NCBI RefSeq assembly: GCF_022761015.1
Contig: NZ_JAKWJQ010000001.1
Location: forward strand, 124,001 to 188,000
Length of the DNA stretch: 64,000 bases
Origin: Humibacter sp. RRB41
GTDB taxonomy: Bacteria; Actinomycetota; Actinomycetes; Actinomycetales; Microbacteriaceae
Reading direction: 5' to 3'
Shown here: in pieces, positions 27,123 through 35,313 of the stretch
Layout of the letters: each line of letters opens with the position of its first letter
Position numbering within the stretch: position 1 is the first letter of the stretch
Translations under genes and position numbers: made by a program
Notes under the pieces: generated by a model
Database searches by the model: none
Told to the model about the DNA's origin: nothing
Seen by the model: the letters and a program-made list of their open reading frames with translations, nothing else

Positions 27123-28112
27123 ATGGACTTCATCTATACGATCCTCTGGCCGATCGAGTGGCTGGTTCAGCTGCTCCTGATCGGCTGGCACTGGCTCTGG
27201 ACGACCGCGGGACTCGATCCCACGCAGGGCCTCACCTGGGTGCTGTCCATCGTCGGCCTCACCGCCGTGATCCGCGCCGCGTTGATTCCGATCTTCGTGC
27301 GCCAGATCAAGAACCAGCGGCGCATGCTCGAGGTGGCGCCGCAACTCAAGAAGATCCAGGACAAGTACAAGGGCAAGAAGGACCAGCTCTCCCGCGAGGC
27401 GATGTCGCGCGAGACGATGGAGCTCTACAAGCGCACCGGGACGAACCCGCTGAGTTCCTGTCTTCCTCTGCTGCTGCAGATGCCGGTGTTCTTCAGCCTC
27501 TTCCACGTTCTCAACGACGCGCAGGGCGGCCACGACAGCGTGGGATTGCTCAGCTCGGCCGGCCTGGTCCAGTCGTTCCAGCATGCGCAGTTGTTCGGGG
27601 CGCCGCTCAACGCGTCGTTCGGATCTCAGTGGTCGCTCATGGTCGCGGGCAAACCCTTCAGCTGGGAAGTCATGATCATCGCGGCGACGATGGTCGTTCT
27701 GATGACCGGCTCGCAGTTCCTCACTCAGCTGCAGATCGTCTCGAAGAACATGTCGCCGGAGACCAAGGCGAGCCCGCAGTTCCGCCAGCAGCGCATCCTT
27801 CTCTACTTACTCCCCTTCGTCTTCCTGTTCTCAGGTGTCGCCTTCCCGCTCGGCGTGATGTTCTACTGGCTCACTTCGAACCTCTGGACGATGGGTCAGC
27901 AATTCCTGGTGATCCGCAATATGCCGACGCCCGGTAGCGAGGCCGAGAAGGCCCGCGAAGCGCGACTGGCACGCAAGGGCAAGCTGAAGGCGGCGGCGGA
28001 TGGAGCACCCGTGCTCATCGTCGACGAGATTCCCGCGAAGCCCGTCACCACGCAGAGGCAGCAGCCATTGAGCAAGTCCCGGGCGAAGAAGTCGACCGGC
28101 GGAAAGAAATAG
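27123..28112 (+). CDS. yidC: Membrane protein insertase YidC/Oxa1
   Basis: The 329-residue insertase has about five membrane helices, the conserved positively charged pocket (ALIPIFVRQIKNQRRM), and a cytoplasmic hairpin with coiled-coil character (QLKKIQDKYKGKKDQLSREA). The motif NPLSSCLPLLLQMPVFFSLFHVL is followed by a late GVMFYWLTSNLWTMGQQ. The basic C-terminal tail (RAKKSTGGKK) can contact ribosomes. It inserts proteins into the cytoplasmic membrane with or without Sec. Its stop overlaps the jag GTG by one base. Confidence 0.97.
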   Translation: MDFIYTILWPIEWLVQLLLIGWHWLWTTAGLDPTQGLTWVLSIVGLTAVIRAALIPIFVRQIKNQRRMLEVAPQLKKIQDKYKGKKDQLSREAMSRETMELYKRTGTNPLSSCLPLLLQMPVFFSLFHVLNDAQGGHDSVGLLSSAGLVQSFQHAQLFGAPLNASFGSQWSLMVAGKPFSWEVMIIAATMVVLMTGSQFLTQLQIVSKNMSPETKASPQFRQQRILLYLLPFVFLFSGVAFPLGVMFYWLTSNLWTMGQQFLVIRNMPTPGSEAEKAREARLARKGKLKAAADGAPVLIVDEIPAKPVTTQRQQPLSKSRAKKSTGGKK

Positions 28113-28642
28113 TGAGCATGACAGACGAGTCCCCGGTGTCGGCGCAGGAATCGGCACCCCAGACCCTTGACGAGCCGACGAGTCCCGAGAGTCTCGAGGC
28201 CCAGGGCGATGTGGCCGCAGACTATATCGAGGCACTCCTCGACATCTGCGACCTCGACGGTGACATCGATATCGACGTTCAGAACGGACGCCCCTATGTG
28301 TCCGTGACCGCCGAGGATCCCGAGGCTCTTCGTCTTCTGAACCGTGCAGAGACCGTGAATGCACTCCAGGAACTGGCGCGCCTCGCCGTTCAGTCGAAGA
28401 CGGGCGCGTTCTCGCGTCTGATCCTCGACATCGGCGGTTCGCGTGACGCGCGCAAGCAGGAGTTGACGGTGCTGGTCGATCGGGCGATCGCTCGCATCGA
28501 GGAGGGGTCGGCGCAGGCTGCTCTCCCCCCGATGTCATCGTACGAGCGCAAGATCGTGCATGACGTGGTGGCCGAGCGTGGGTTCTCATCGCATTCCGTC
28601 GGCGAGGCATCCGACCGCCACACGGTCGTCACTCGCGCATAG
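28112..28642 (+). CDS. jag: Jag/KhpB-like R3H-KH RNA-binding protein
   Basis: The 176-residue protein (SpoIIIJ-associated family) has an acidic N-terminal 40 residues. A KH-like fold (DGDIDIDVQNGRPYVSV...LIGRR-type position replaced by LLNRAETVNALQ) is followed by an R3H domain with RKQELTVLVDRAI...MSSYERKIVHDVVAE. It binds RNA and affects cell-wall synthesis in other Gram-positives. The GTG at 28112 overlaps the yidC stop; an ATG two codons further is possible. The stop codon is overlapped by parS site 1. Confidence 0.93.
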   Translation: MSMTDESPVSAQESAPQTLDEPTSPESLEAQGDVAADYIEALLDICDLDGDIDIDVQNGRPYVSVTAEDPEALRLLNRAETVNALQELARLAVQSKTGAFSRLILDIGGSRDARKQELTVLVDRAIARIEEGSAQAALPPMSSYERKIVHDVVAERGFSSHSVGEASDRHTVVTRA

Positions 28643-28656
28643 TTTCACGTGAAACA
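28641..28656. promoter_or_regulatory. parS site 1 (AGTTTCACGTGAAACA)
   Basis: It matches the conserved 16-bp parS palindrome (TGTTTCACGTGAAACA) at 15 of 16 positions. It overlaps two bases of the jag stop codon and the first base of the rsmG ATG. ParB/Spo0J binds such sites to organise and segregate the origin. Confidence 0.93.
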
Positions 28657-29285
28657 TGACGACAATCGTCGAGCCTGAACCCGCGGCCGCCGCTGCGATC
28701 TTCGGCGCGCGTATCGACTCCGCTCGAGCCTTCGCGGATGCGCTGGCCCGCGAAGGCGAGGAGCGCGGTCTGATCGGCCCGCTCGAGCCTCCCCGGCTGT
28801 GGACGCGGCACGTTATCAACTGTGCTTTGGTCGCGCCGGTCCTATCGCCCGGTGTCGTCGGCGACATCGGGAGCGGGGCCGGGCTACCGGGCATCGTGTT
28901 GGCGATCGCCAGGCCGGACGTTCGCTTCGTACTGATCGAACCGATGGAACGTCGCGTCGTGTGGCTCGAGGAGCAGGTGCGAGCACTCGGCCTGGACAAC
29001 GTCGAGGTGGTACGTGCGCGCGCGGAAGACGTGAAGCTTCCGCGCAAACTCGACCAGGTGACGGCTCGCGCAGTGAGCGCCTTCCGCAAGCTGGCGCCGA
29101 TCGCCGCACCCCTGGTGAGAGACGGCGGAGAACTCGTCCTGATGAAGGGCGAGAACGCGAGCGCTGAGATCGATGCTGCTGCCAAGGAGATTCGTCGTTT
29201 GCACCTCAGTGATGTTCACGTCGAAGTGCTCGGCGAGGGCGTCGTCGACGAGGTGACGAGGATCATCCGGGCTACAGTGAGATAG
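28656..29285 (+). CDS. rsmG: 16S rRNA (guanine527-N7)-methyltransferase RsmG
   Basis: The 209-residue class I methyltransferase (GidB) modifies G527 of 16S rRNA; loss gives low-level streptomycin resistance in other bacteria. The SAM-binding motif is GDIGSGAGLPGIVLA, with LIEPMERRVVWLEEQ at strand 2 and RA-VSAFRKLAPIA plus LMKGENA near the C-terminus. Its ATG abuts parS site 1 and no separate ribosome-binding site is possible there. Translation therefore probably depends on coupling to jag. Confidence 0.96.
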   Translation: MTTIVEPEPAAAAAIFGARIDSARAFADALAREGEERGLIGPLEPPRLWTRHVINCALVAPVLSPGVVGDIGSGAGLPGIVLAIARPDVRFVLIEPMERRVVWLEEQVRALGLDNVEVVRARAEDVKLPRKLDQVTARAVSAFRKLAPIAAPLVRDGGELVLMKGENASAEIDAAAKEIRRLHLSDVHVEVLGEGVVDEVTRIIRATVR

Positions 29286-29332
29286 CCCGTTCGCACGCCG
29301 GCCGAGCCCGACAGTAGTTCAGAAAGTCACCA

Positions 29333-29348
29333 GGTTTCACGTGAAACA
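29333..29348. promoter_or_regulatory. parS site 2 (GGTTTCACGTGAAACA)
   Basis: This 15/16 match to parS lies 48 nt after rsmG and contains the putative GTG start of parA at its centre. ParB bound here could block parA translation or transcription. Confidence 0.92.
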
Positions 29349-30258
29349 TCCCGACACCGAGGACACGGAGGTGCGTTCGCCGTTGGACATGTCGACGCCC
29401 CTGGCAAGCGAGATCAGCGACCTCAATCGCCGCCGCCAAGCCCTCGAGGAGACGACCCTGCCCTTGCCGTCGCGGACTCGCGTCTTCACCGTCTCCAACC
29501 AGAAGGGAGGCGTCGGGAAGACCACGACGGTTGTGAATCTCGCTGCTGCGTTGGCTCGCTCCGGTGCTCGTGTTCTGGTGATCGACCTAGACCCGCAAGG
29601 CAACGCTTCCACGGCGCTCGGAGTCGAGCACCGTGAGGGCACCCCGAGCGTGTATGACGTGATCGTCAACGACACCGAGATGGCCGAGGTGGTTCAGGAG
29701 TCCCCTGAGCAAGCGGATCTGTTCTGTGTGCCAGCGACGATCGACCTGGCGGGCGCCGAGATCGAACTCGTCTCGATGGTGGCCCGTGAGCAACGGCTGT
29801 CCCGCGCATTGCGGACGTTCCTCGACGAGATCGCCGAGGGCATCGACTACGTGCTGATCGACTGCCCGCCGTCGCTGGGACTCCTCACCATCAACGCCTT
29901 CGTGGCTGCGACCGAGGTGCTCATTCCGATTCAGTGCGAGTACTACGCGTTGGAAGGCCTGGGTCAGCTACTGAAGAACATCTCGATGATCGAGAAGCAC
30001 CTCAATCCGAAATTGAAGGTGTCGACCATCTTGCTGACGATGTTCGATTCGCGCACCAACCTCGCGCACCAAGTCGCGGAAGAAGTGCGCCAGCACTTTC
30101 CGAAGGAGGTGCTGGAGACGATCATCCCCCGGTCGGTGCGCATCTCCGAGGCGCCGAGTTACGGACAGAGCGTGATCAGCTACGACGTGGCCTCACCCGG
30201 TGCGCTCTCGTATCTGGAGGCGGCGGCGGAGATTGCACGTCGCGGGGTACCGCGCTGA
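29341..30258 (+). CDS. parA: Chromosome partitioning ATPase ParA
   Basis: The 305-residue Walker-type ATPase moves or positions ParB-parS complexes. A deviant Walker A is KGGVGKTT (about 58-65), with VLVIDLDPQGNAS as the switch and DYVLIDCPPSLGLL as Walker B. The N-terminal roughly 50 residues are poorly conserved. The GTG inside parS (29341) gives the longest frame; TTG 29383 or ATG 29389 are alternatives (GGAGGT at 29367 suits the TTG). It is followed by parB after 71 nt. Confidence 0.95.
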   Translation: MKHPDTEDTEVRSPLDMSTPLASEISDLNRRRQALEETTLPLPSRTRVFTVSNQKGGVGKTTTVVNLAAALARSGARVLVIDLDPQGNASTALGVEHREGTPSVYDVIVNDTEMAEVVQESPEQADLFCVPATIDLAGAEIELVSMVAREQRLSRALRTFLDEIAEGIDYVLIDCPPSLGLLTINAFVAATEVLIPIQCEYYALEGLGQLLKNISMIEKHLNPKLKVSTILLTMFDSRTNLAHQVAEEVRQHFPKEVLETIIPRSVRISEAPSYGQSVISYDVASPGALSYLEAAAEIARRGVPR

Positions 30259-30329
30259 GGAGTCGGTCCGCTGAACCGAACACGACGTTGACAGCGCCGC
30301 GCTCGCGCGGCAGACGAGGAAAGGCCACC

Positions 30330-31274
30330 ATGGCAGCGAAGCGCACCGGCTTGGGACGCGGGATCGGGGCACTGATCCCCACGACCGACACCGAGGGGCA
30401 GCGTCCCATCGACGTGTTCTTCTCCGAGGACAGAGACACCCGCGCGGAGCCGGATGGACTGGTGGCAGTACCGGGGGCCAGGCTTGCCAGCCTCTCCCCC
30501 GATGACATCGTGCCGAACGCTCAGCAACCCCGCACCGAGTTCGACGCGGACGCGATGGACGAGCTCGTTGCGAGCATCCGCGAGGTAGGCGTGCTGCAGC
30601 CGGTCGTCGTGCGGCCGCTGACCGCGACGCCCGGCAAGTATGAACTGATCATGGGCGAGCGACGGCTTCGCGCGACGAAGATCGTCGGGTTGTCCGCCAT
30701 TCCCGCCGTGGTGAAAGACACCGCTGACGAGGACATGCTGCGGGATGCCTTGCTCGAGAACCTGCACCGGTCGCAGTTGAACCCGCTGGAGGAAGCTTCC
30801 GCGTACCAGCAGCTCCTGGCCGACTTCGGCATCACGCAGGATGAGCTCGCTACCCGGATTGGTCGATCCCGCCCGCAGATCACCAACACGATCCGGTTGC
30901 TGAAGCTGCCGGCGCCGGTGCAGCAGCGGGTTGCCGCAGGCGTGCTCAGCGCAGGACACGCTCGTGCGATCCTCTCGGCGGGCGACGTCGCGGCGATGCA
31001 GAAGCTCGCAGACAAGATCGTCAACGAAGACCTTTCGGTGCGGTCGGCCGAGGCACTCGTGAGTGCGAAGCCCAAGGAAGCGAAGCCTCGCCCCGCAGCG
31101 GGAAAGCGACAGGGTCACCTCGACGGCATCGCCGATCGGCTCGGTGACCGCCTCAACACTCGGGTCAAGGTGGCACTCGGCGTACGCAAGGGGCAGATCA
31201 CCATCGAGTTCGCCTCGGTGCAGGATCTGAACCGTATTCTGCAGGAGATCGGCGAAGATCCCTTCGCCGGTTGA
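30330..31274 (+). CDS. parB: Chromosome partitioning protein ParB
   Basis: The 314-residue protein is a CTP-dependent parS-binding clamp. The N-terminus LGRGIGALIP is a ParA-contact motif. The catalytic GERRLRA and the ENLHRSQLNPLEEA boxes are present. A helix-turn-helix (TQDELATRIGRSRPQITNTIRLLKLP) and a C-terminal dimerisation domain follow. The ATG at 30330 is chosen; a much longer in-frame upstream ORF is rejected because it overlaps parA and is non-homologous. Confidence 0.96.
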   Translation: MAAKRTGLGRGIGALIPTTDTEGQRPIDVFFSEDRDTRAEPDGLVAVPGARLASLSPDDIVPNAQQPRTEFDADAMDELVASIREVGVLQPVVVRPLTATPGKYELIMGERRLRATKIVGLSAIPAVVKDTADEDMLRDALLENLHRSQLNPLEEASAYQQLLADFGITQDELATRIGRSRPQITNTIRLLKLPAPVQQRVAAGVLSAGHARAILSAGDVAAMQKLADKIVNEDLSVRSAEALVSAKPKEAKPRPAAGKRQGHLDGIADRLGDRLNTRVKVALGVRKGQITIEFASVQDLNRILQEIGEDPFAG

Positions 31275-31342
31275 CTGCCGCCGATAGTCGGTTGATTACG
31301 CAGGATTTCGGCCGCCCGGGCGGAGACCGCTCCCCCGCGCGA

Positions 31343-31358
31343 TGTTTCACGTGAAACA
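31343..31358. promoter_or_regulatory. parS site 3 (perfect TGTTTCACGTGAAACA)
   Basis: A perfect parS palindrome lies 69 nt after the parB stop. The 305-bp gene-free stretch 31275-31579 holds nothing else I can support. Confidence 0.95.
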
Positions 31359-31579
31359 TTCCATGAGTACGGACGTCGCCGAGCTCTGACGGAACGGGCG
31401 TGTGCTCGGCTGCCCGCCACGCACAGTGGTGACCCGACGTCTGGCCGTCGAACACCGGAGTCTGGCCATCGGTGATCGGTGCCAGTCGTTCGGCGCCCGT
31501 CGTTCGAGGCGGGGCGAGTGGGATCGTTCAGCCGTCGGCCGGTTTGGATCCCGTCGTCTGCCGGTGACAGGCTGTCGTC

Positions 31580-32236
31580 GTGCCCTCACTGCGTGAATCC
31601 CTCAGAGCCCTGCCGTCGATCGTTGGTGTGCCGCTGCCATTCGATCTCAATGATGCGCCGGAGAACCCGCGCGACCTCACCGTCGAGTGGTTGCTCGCCG
31701 CAATCGACGCCGGAGTCACCGAGCCCCACGCCGCAACACTGTCGACGGTCGATGCCGACGGATGGCCGGATGCCCGCGTGCTCATCCTGAAGAATGTGAC
31801 CGAGAACGGCGCCTTCGAAATCGCCACCACGCTCGGCTCCGCCAAGGGGCTCCAGTTACAGAACAACCCGCGCTGCGCGCTCTCGTTCCACTGGGCATCT
31901 CTCGCTCGAGCCGTGCGTATCCGGGGCGTGGCCGAACGGGCGGACCCGGCGACCGCAGCAACCGACTTCGCCGCTCGGCACCCGGATGCCAGAGCGCTCG
32001 TGCTCGCCGGCGCGCAGGGCAGCATCATCGACGACACGGCGGAGCACGAACGGTCTCTGGTGGAGGCCAGGCGGCTTGTCGCTTCAGCGCCCGATACCGG
32101 CTCCTCGGACTGGAGTGTCTGGCGGATCGCACCCGTCAGCGTCGAATTCTGGCAGGGCGATCCGAGTCGCGACCATCTGCGTCTGCGTTACGACCTCGGT
32201 GCTGATGGATGGGTGCACCATCGCCTCTCGGCGTGA
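31580..32236 (+). CDS. Pyridoxamine 5-phosphate oxidase family protein (PdxH-like)
   Basis: The 218-residue FMN-binding split-barrel protein has PdxH hallmarks: P-H-A-A-T-L-S-T-V-D-A-D-G-W-P-D-A-R-V for FMN contact and the RAVRIRGVAER segment. The PdxH C-terminal signature W-R-I-A-P-V-S-V-E-F-W-Q-G then leads to R-D-H-L-R-L-R-Y. PdxH oxidises PNP/PMP to pyridoxal phosphate. The C-terminal signature is strong, though some contacts differ, so a related oxidoreductase is possible. The start is GTG 31580. CAGGCT lies 6 nt upstream, hinting at a leaderless transcript. Confidence 0.8.
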   Translation: MPSLRESLRALPSIVGVPLPFDLNDAPENPRDLTVEWLLAAIDAGVTEPHAATLSTVDADGWPDARVLILKNVTENGAFEIATTLGSAKGLQLQNNPRCALSFHWASLARAVRIRGVAERADPATAATDFAARHPDARALVLAGAQGSIIDDTAEHERSLVEARRLVASAPDTGSSDWSVWRIAPVSVEFWQGDPSRDHLRLRYDLGADGWVHHRLSA

Positions 32237-32402
32237 CCCTGTGCTCGGGCGGCGTGCATGATGTGGCGCTGCGCCAGTCGGCAGCACTCGGCGTGATGCT
32301 TCAGATTCGCGGCACATGATCTGACCTCAGCCGATCTGACGCGAAAGGTGGGTGATGGAGGGCGACCCGCCAAGCGAATCTGCGGAGATGTGATGGTTCC
32401 GT

Positions 32403-32432
32403 GACGCGATGTTTCACGTGAAACATCGCGTC
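32403..32432. promoter_or_regulatory. parS site 4 inside a perfect 30-bp palindrome
   Basis: A perfect parS (32410-32425) is extended on both sides by GACGCGA and TCGCGTC, giving 15-bp arms that meet at the centre. It lies in the 223-bp convergent gap between the PdxH-like gene and ddl. As RNA it could fold and terminate both. Confidence 0.93.
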
Positions 32433-32459
32433 GGCGAAGGGCGTAGCCGAGAATGGTGG

Positions 32460-33431
32460 TCAGCCGGCGAAGTCGAGAGTGTCACGAATGGCCTGCTCAG
32501 CCAGACCGGCGTAGACGGCACCGAGATCGAATCCGGCGGCCTCGATGGCAAGCGGAACGAGTGAGGTCTCTGTGAGTCCGGGGAGCACGTTCGCCTCGAG
32601 GAACCACGGCGTGCCTTCGGGATCGACGATCAGATCGACGCGGGAGAGGTGCCGGAGTCCGAGGGCTTGGTGGGAGCGCACGGCGACGTCGGCTGCCGCG
32701 ATGGCTGCGGCATCCGTCAGCCTGGCAGGCGTGAAGAAGTTGGTCTCCCCCGCGTTGTACCGCGCTTCGAATCCGTAGATCCCGTTGCGCGGAACAATCT
32801 CGACGGCCGGAAGTGCGACCGGGCCTGCGCCGGTGTCGAGCACCGCGACGGCGACCTCGATGCCGATGACACGTCGCTCGATCAGCGCGACGTCGTTGTA
32901 GGTGTAGGCGTTGACCATGGCTCGCGGCAGGTCGGTGACGTCATCGACGTAGGTGACGCCCTGTGCCGACCCGCCCTCGGCGGGCTTGACGACGAGCGGT
33001 GCAGTGAGCGCGTCGCCCAACGCCTCGAGCACGCTCACGGCGCCGAGTTCGCGGAACGTCTCGGTCGGGAGGGTCACCGAGGCCGGCGTATCGACACCGG
33101 CTCGGGTCACGATGGTCTTCGCGACAGGCTTGAGCCATGCGAGGCGGGCCGATTCGGCGTCGGCGCCCACGAAGGGAACGCCGGCAGCTGTGAGCAGTGC
33201 ACGGAGGGCGCCGTTCTCGCCACTCGCACCGTGCAATGCGGGCCACACCACGTCGGGGCGGATGTCGTTGATCGCGGTCAGCAGTGAGGCATCCGGCTCC
33301 CGAACGGTCACGCGATGCCCATGCGCGGCGAGGCCGTCGGCGACTCGTCGGCCCGATCGCAGTGAGATGTCGCGCTCGTGGGAGATGCCGCCGGCGAGAA
33401 CGAGCACGTTGAGGCGTTCGAAATCGGTCAT
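32460..33431 (-). CDS. ddl: D-alanine--D-alanine ligase family protein
   Basis: The 323-residue ATP-grasp ligase joins two D-alanines for peptidoglycan precursors. The N-terminal domain begins with NVLVLAGGISHERDISLRSG. The ATP-grasp core has LVVKPAEGGSAQGV and VALIERRVIGIEVAVAVL. The C-terminal lobe has SRVDLIVDPEGTPWFLEANVLPGLTETS with the Mg-binding E-N pattern. Many actinobacteria have a second Ddl near murF, so this copy may be a paralogue. It follows the aminotransferase by 25 nt on the same strand and converges with parS site 4. Confidence 0.9.
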   Translation of the reverse strand: MTDFERLNVLVLAGGISHERDISLRSGRRVADGLAAHGHRVTVREPDASLLTAINDIRPDVVWPALHGASGENGALRALLTAAGVPFVGADAESARLAWLKPVAKTIVTRAGVDTPASVTLPTETFRELGAVSVLEALGDALTAPLVVKPAEGGSAQGVTYVDDVTDLPRAMVNAYTYNDVALIERRVIGIEVAVAVLDTGAGPVALPAVEIVPRNGIYGFEARYNAGETNFFTPARLTDAAAIAAADVAVRSHQALGLRHLSRVDLIVDPEGTPWFLEANVLPGLTETSLVPLAIEAAGFDLGAVYAGLAEQAIRDTLDFAG

Positions 33432-33456
33432 GATCGGTGCGCTTCTCTCGTGCGTG

Positions 33457-34776
33457 TCAGCGGAGGTCGGTGGGAGGGAACGTGTTCGCCGCGGTGCGTT
33501 CCTGGCGAAGTGAGCCGGTCCCGGCGAAGGTATCGAGCAAGTCGAGTTCGCCGTTCACGACATTGGCGAGCCTGCGGATGCCGACCCGAATGGACTCCGG
33601 TGTCGGATAGCAGAACGAGAGACGGATGTTCTGGGTGCCGTCGCCGTTCGCGTAGAACGCGGTTCCGGGCGTGTAGGCCACGAGTTCCGTGACGGCGCGC
33701 GGCAGCATCGCCTTGGAGTCCAGGGCCTCGGGCAGCGTCAGCCACACGTAGAACCCGCCGTTCGGATCGGTCCAGTTAAGCTCGGGCAGGTGCTCCTCGA
33801 GTGCGGAGATCATCGCCTGCTTGCGTTCGCGGTAGACATCGCGGAACGAATCGATCTGGCCGCGCCAGTCGGCCTCTGAGAGGTACTGCGAGACGACGAG
33901 CTGCGTGAACGAGCTCGGACTGAGCACCGCCGCCTCGTTGGCGAGGATGAGCTTCTCGCGGATCGCGTGCGGTGCGAGCGCCCAGCCGACGCGGAATCCG
34001 GGGGCGAGCGTCTTGGAGAACGTTCCGAGGTAGACCACACCCTCGTCATCGACGGACCGCATGGCTGCCGGCGGCTTCTGACCGAAGTAGAGCAGACCGT
34101 ACGGGTTGTCCTCGAGCACCAGGATGCCGTTCTCGCGGCAGATCTCGAGGATCTCGAGCCTGCGCTCCCACGTGAGGGTGACACCGGCGGGATTGTGGAA
34201 GGTGGGGACCGTGTAGAGGAACTTGACGCGACGTCCGATGGCGCGGGCGTTCGCGATGTGCTCACGCAGCGCCTCGGGAATCAACCCGTGCTCATCCATC
34301 GGCACGTGGTCGACCTCAGCCTGGTAGGACTTGAAGATCACCAGTGCAGTCACGTAACTCGGGCCCTCGGCGAGCACCAGATCGCCCGGATCGATGAAGA
34401 GCTTCGCGAAGAGTTCGAGCGCGTGTTGCGATCCCGTCGTGACGATGACGTCGTCGGCGCTGGCGCTGATGCCCTCCAGCGCCATCACGTCGGTGATCTG
34501 CTCGCGAAGGAGCGGAACCCCCTGGCCTGAGCCGTACTGCAAGGCCACTGCGCCCTGCTCTCGCATGACCTTGTCCATCGCACCCACGACGAGGTCTTCG
34601 GGCAGAGCCGAGACGTACGGCATCCCGCCCGCCAGCGAGACCACTTCCGGCCGCGAGGCGACGGCGAACAAAGCTCGAACCTCACTCGCGGCCAGGCCGG
34701 CCGTGCGCTGCGCGTAGTGCGAATACCAGGGGTCGAGATTGTTGCCAGTGCCGTGCTGGCGGCCGTTTTCGATCAC
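33457..34776 (-). CDS. PLP-dependent class I/II aminotransferase (2-aminoadipate/MocR-type domain)
   Basis: The 439-residue fold-type I aminotransferase carries the PLP-lysine motif GTFSKTLAPGFRVGWALAP. VSLAGGMPYVSALP and YTVPTFHNPAGVTLTWERR are typical of the LysN/KAT-like group. The N-terminus has no DNA-binding HTH, so it is an enzyme rather than a MocR regulator. The start is GTG 34776. It lies upstream of ddl in the same orientation. In actinobacteria a similar aminotransferase commonly lies between parB and trxA. The physiological substrate is unknown. Confidence 0.88.
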   Translation of the reverse strand: MIENGRQHGTGNNLDPWYSHYAQRTAGLAASEVRALFAVASRPEVVSLAGGMPYVSALPEDLVVGAMDKVMREQGAVALQYGSGQGVPLLREQITDVMALEGISASADDVIVTTGSQHALELFAKLFIDPGDLVLAEGPSYVTALVIFKSYQAEVDHVPMDEHGLIPEALREHIANARAIGRRVKFLYTVPTFHNPAGVTLTWERRLEILEICRENGILVLEDNPYGLLYFGQKPPAAMRSVDDEGVVYLGTFSKTLAPGFRVGWALAPHAIREKLILANEAAVLSPSSFTQLVVSQYLSEADWRGQIDSFRDVYRERKQAMISALEEHLPELNWTDPNGGFYVWLTLPEALDSKAMLPRAVTELVAYTPGTAFYANGDGTQNIRLSFCYPTPESIRVGIRRLANVVNGELDLLDTFAGTGSLRQERTAANTFPPTDLR

Positions 34777-34880
34777 GTGTCATTCCGTTCTGGGCGTGAA
34801 TTCCATGCTATGGGATGCCTGATGTATGCCCGCACCGGCCGGAGAGGTCGGGAGCACAGGCGCCGAGGCTGTTGGCGGGT

Positions 34881-34918
34881 AAAGAAAAACGCCCGCCCGG
34901 CGTGAGCCGGACGGGCGT
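34881..34918 (-). terminator. Rho-independent terminator of trxA
   Basis: On the minus strand, arms ACGCCCGTCCGGC and GCCGGGCGGGCGT (one mismatch, 4-nt loop) are followed by TTTTTCTTT. This is a textbook terminator 16 nt past trxA. Confidence 0.92.
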
Positions 34919-34933
34919 GGAAGCCAGTGCCGA

Positions 34934-35260
34934 CTACGAGATGTAGGCGGCCAGGTCTGCCTCGAGGGCGGGCTTCGGCTTGGCGCCGATGACGGTCTTG
35001 ACGACCTCGCCGCCCTGGTACACCTTCATCGCGGGAATGGAGGTGATCTGGTACTTCGCCGCGGTCTGCGGGTTGTCGTCCACGTTGAGCTTGACGATCT
35101 CGATCTTGTCGGAGTGCTCGGCCGCGATCTGGTCGAGGATCGGCGACACCGCGCGACACGGACCGCACCACTCGGCCCAGAAGTCGACCAGGATCGTCTT
35201 CTCGGATCCCAGGACCTCCTGGTCGAACGTTGCGTCTGTGACGGACTTGGCGGTGGACAT
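34934..35260 (-). CDS. trxA: Thioredoxin
   Basis: The 108-residue thioredoxin has the redox motif W31-C32-G33-P34-C35 in DFWAEWCGPCR, the conserved cis-Pro (TSIPAM) and a GxK pattern. It reduces protein disulfides and is recycled by the reductase encoded 53 nt upstream. A strong hairpin follows it. Confidence 0.97.
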   Translation of the reverse strand: MSTAKSVTDATFDQEVLGSEKTILVDFWAEWCGPCRAVSPILDQIAAEHSDKIEIVKLNVDDNPQTAAKYQITSIPAMKVYQGGEVVKTVIGAKPKPALEADLAAYIS

Positions 35261-35313
35261 GTGTTTCTCCTTCTATCGGTCTAGTCGCCGGGCGATCGAT
35301 CGTCCGGCGGTAT

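Noticed and set aside
29934-30329. N-terminal extension of parB back into parA
   Set aside because: Non-homologous and overlapping parA; parB homology begins at the ATG at 30330.
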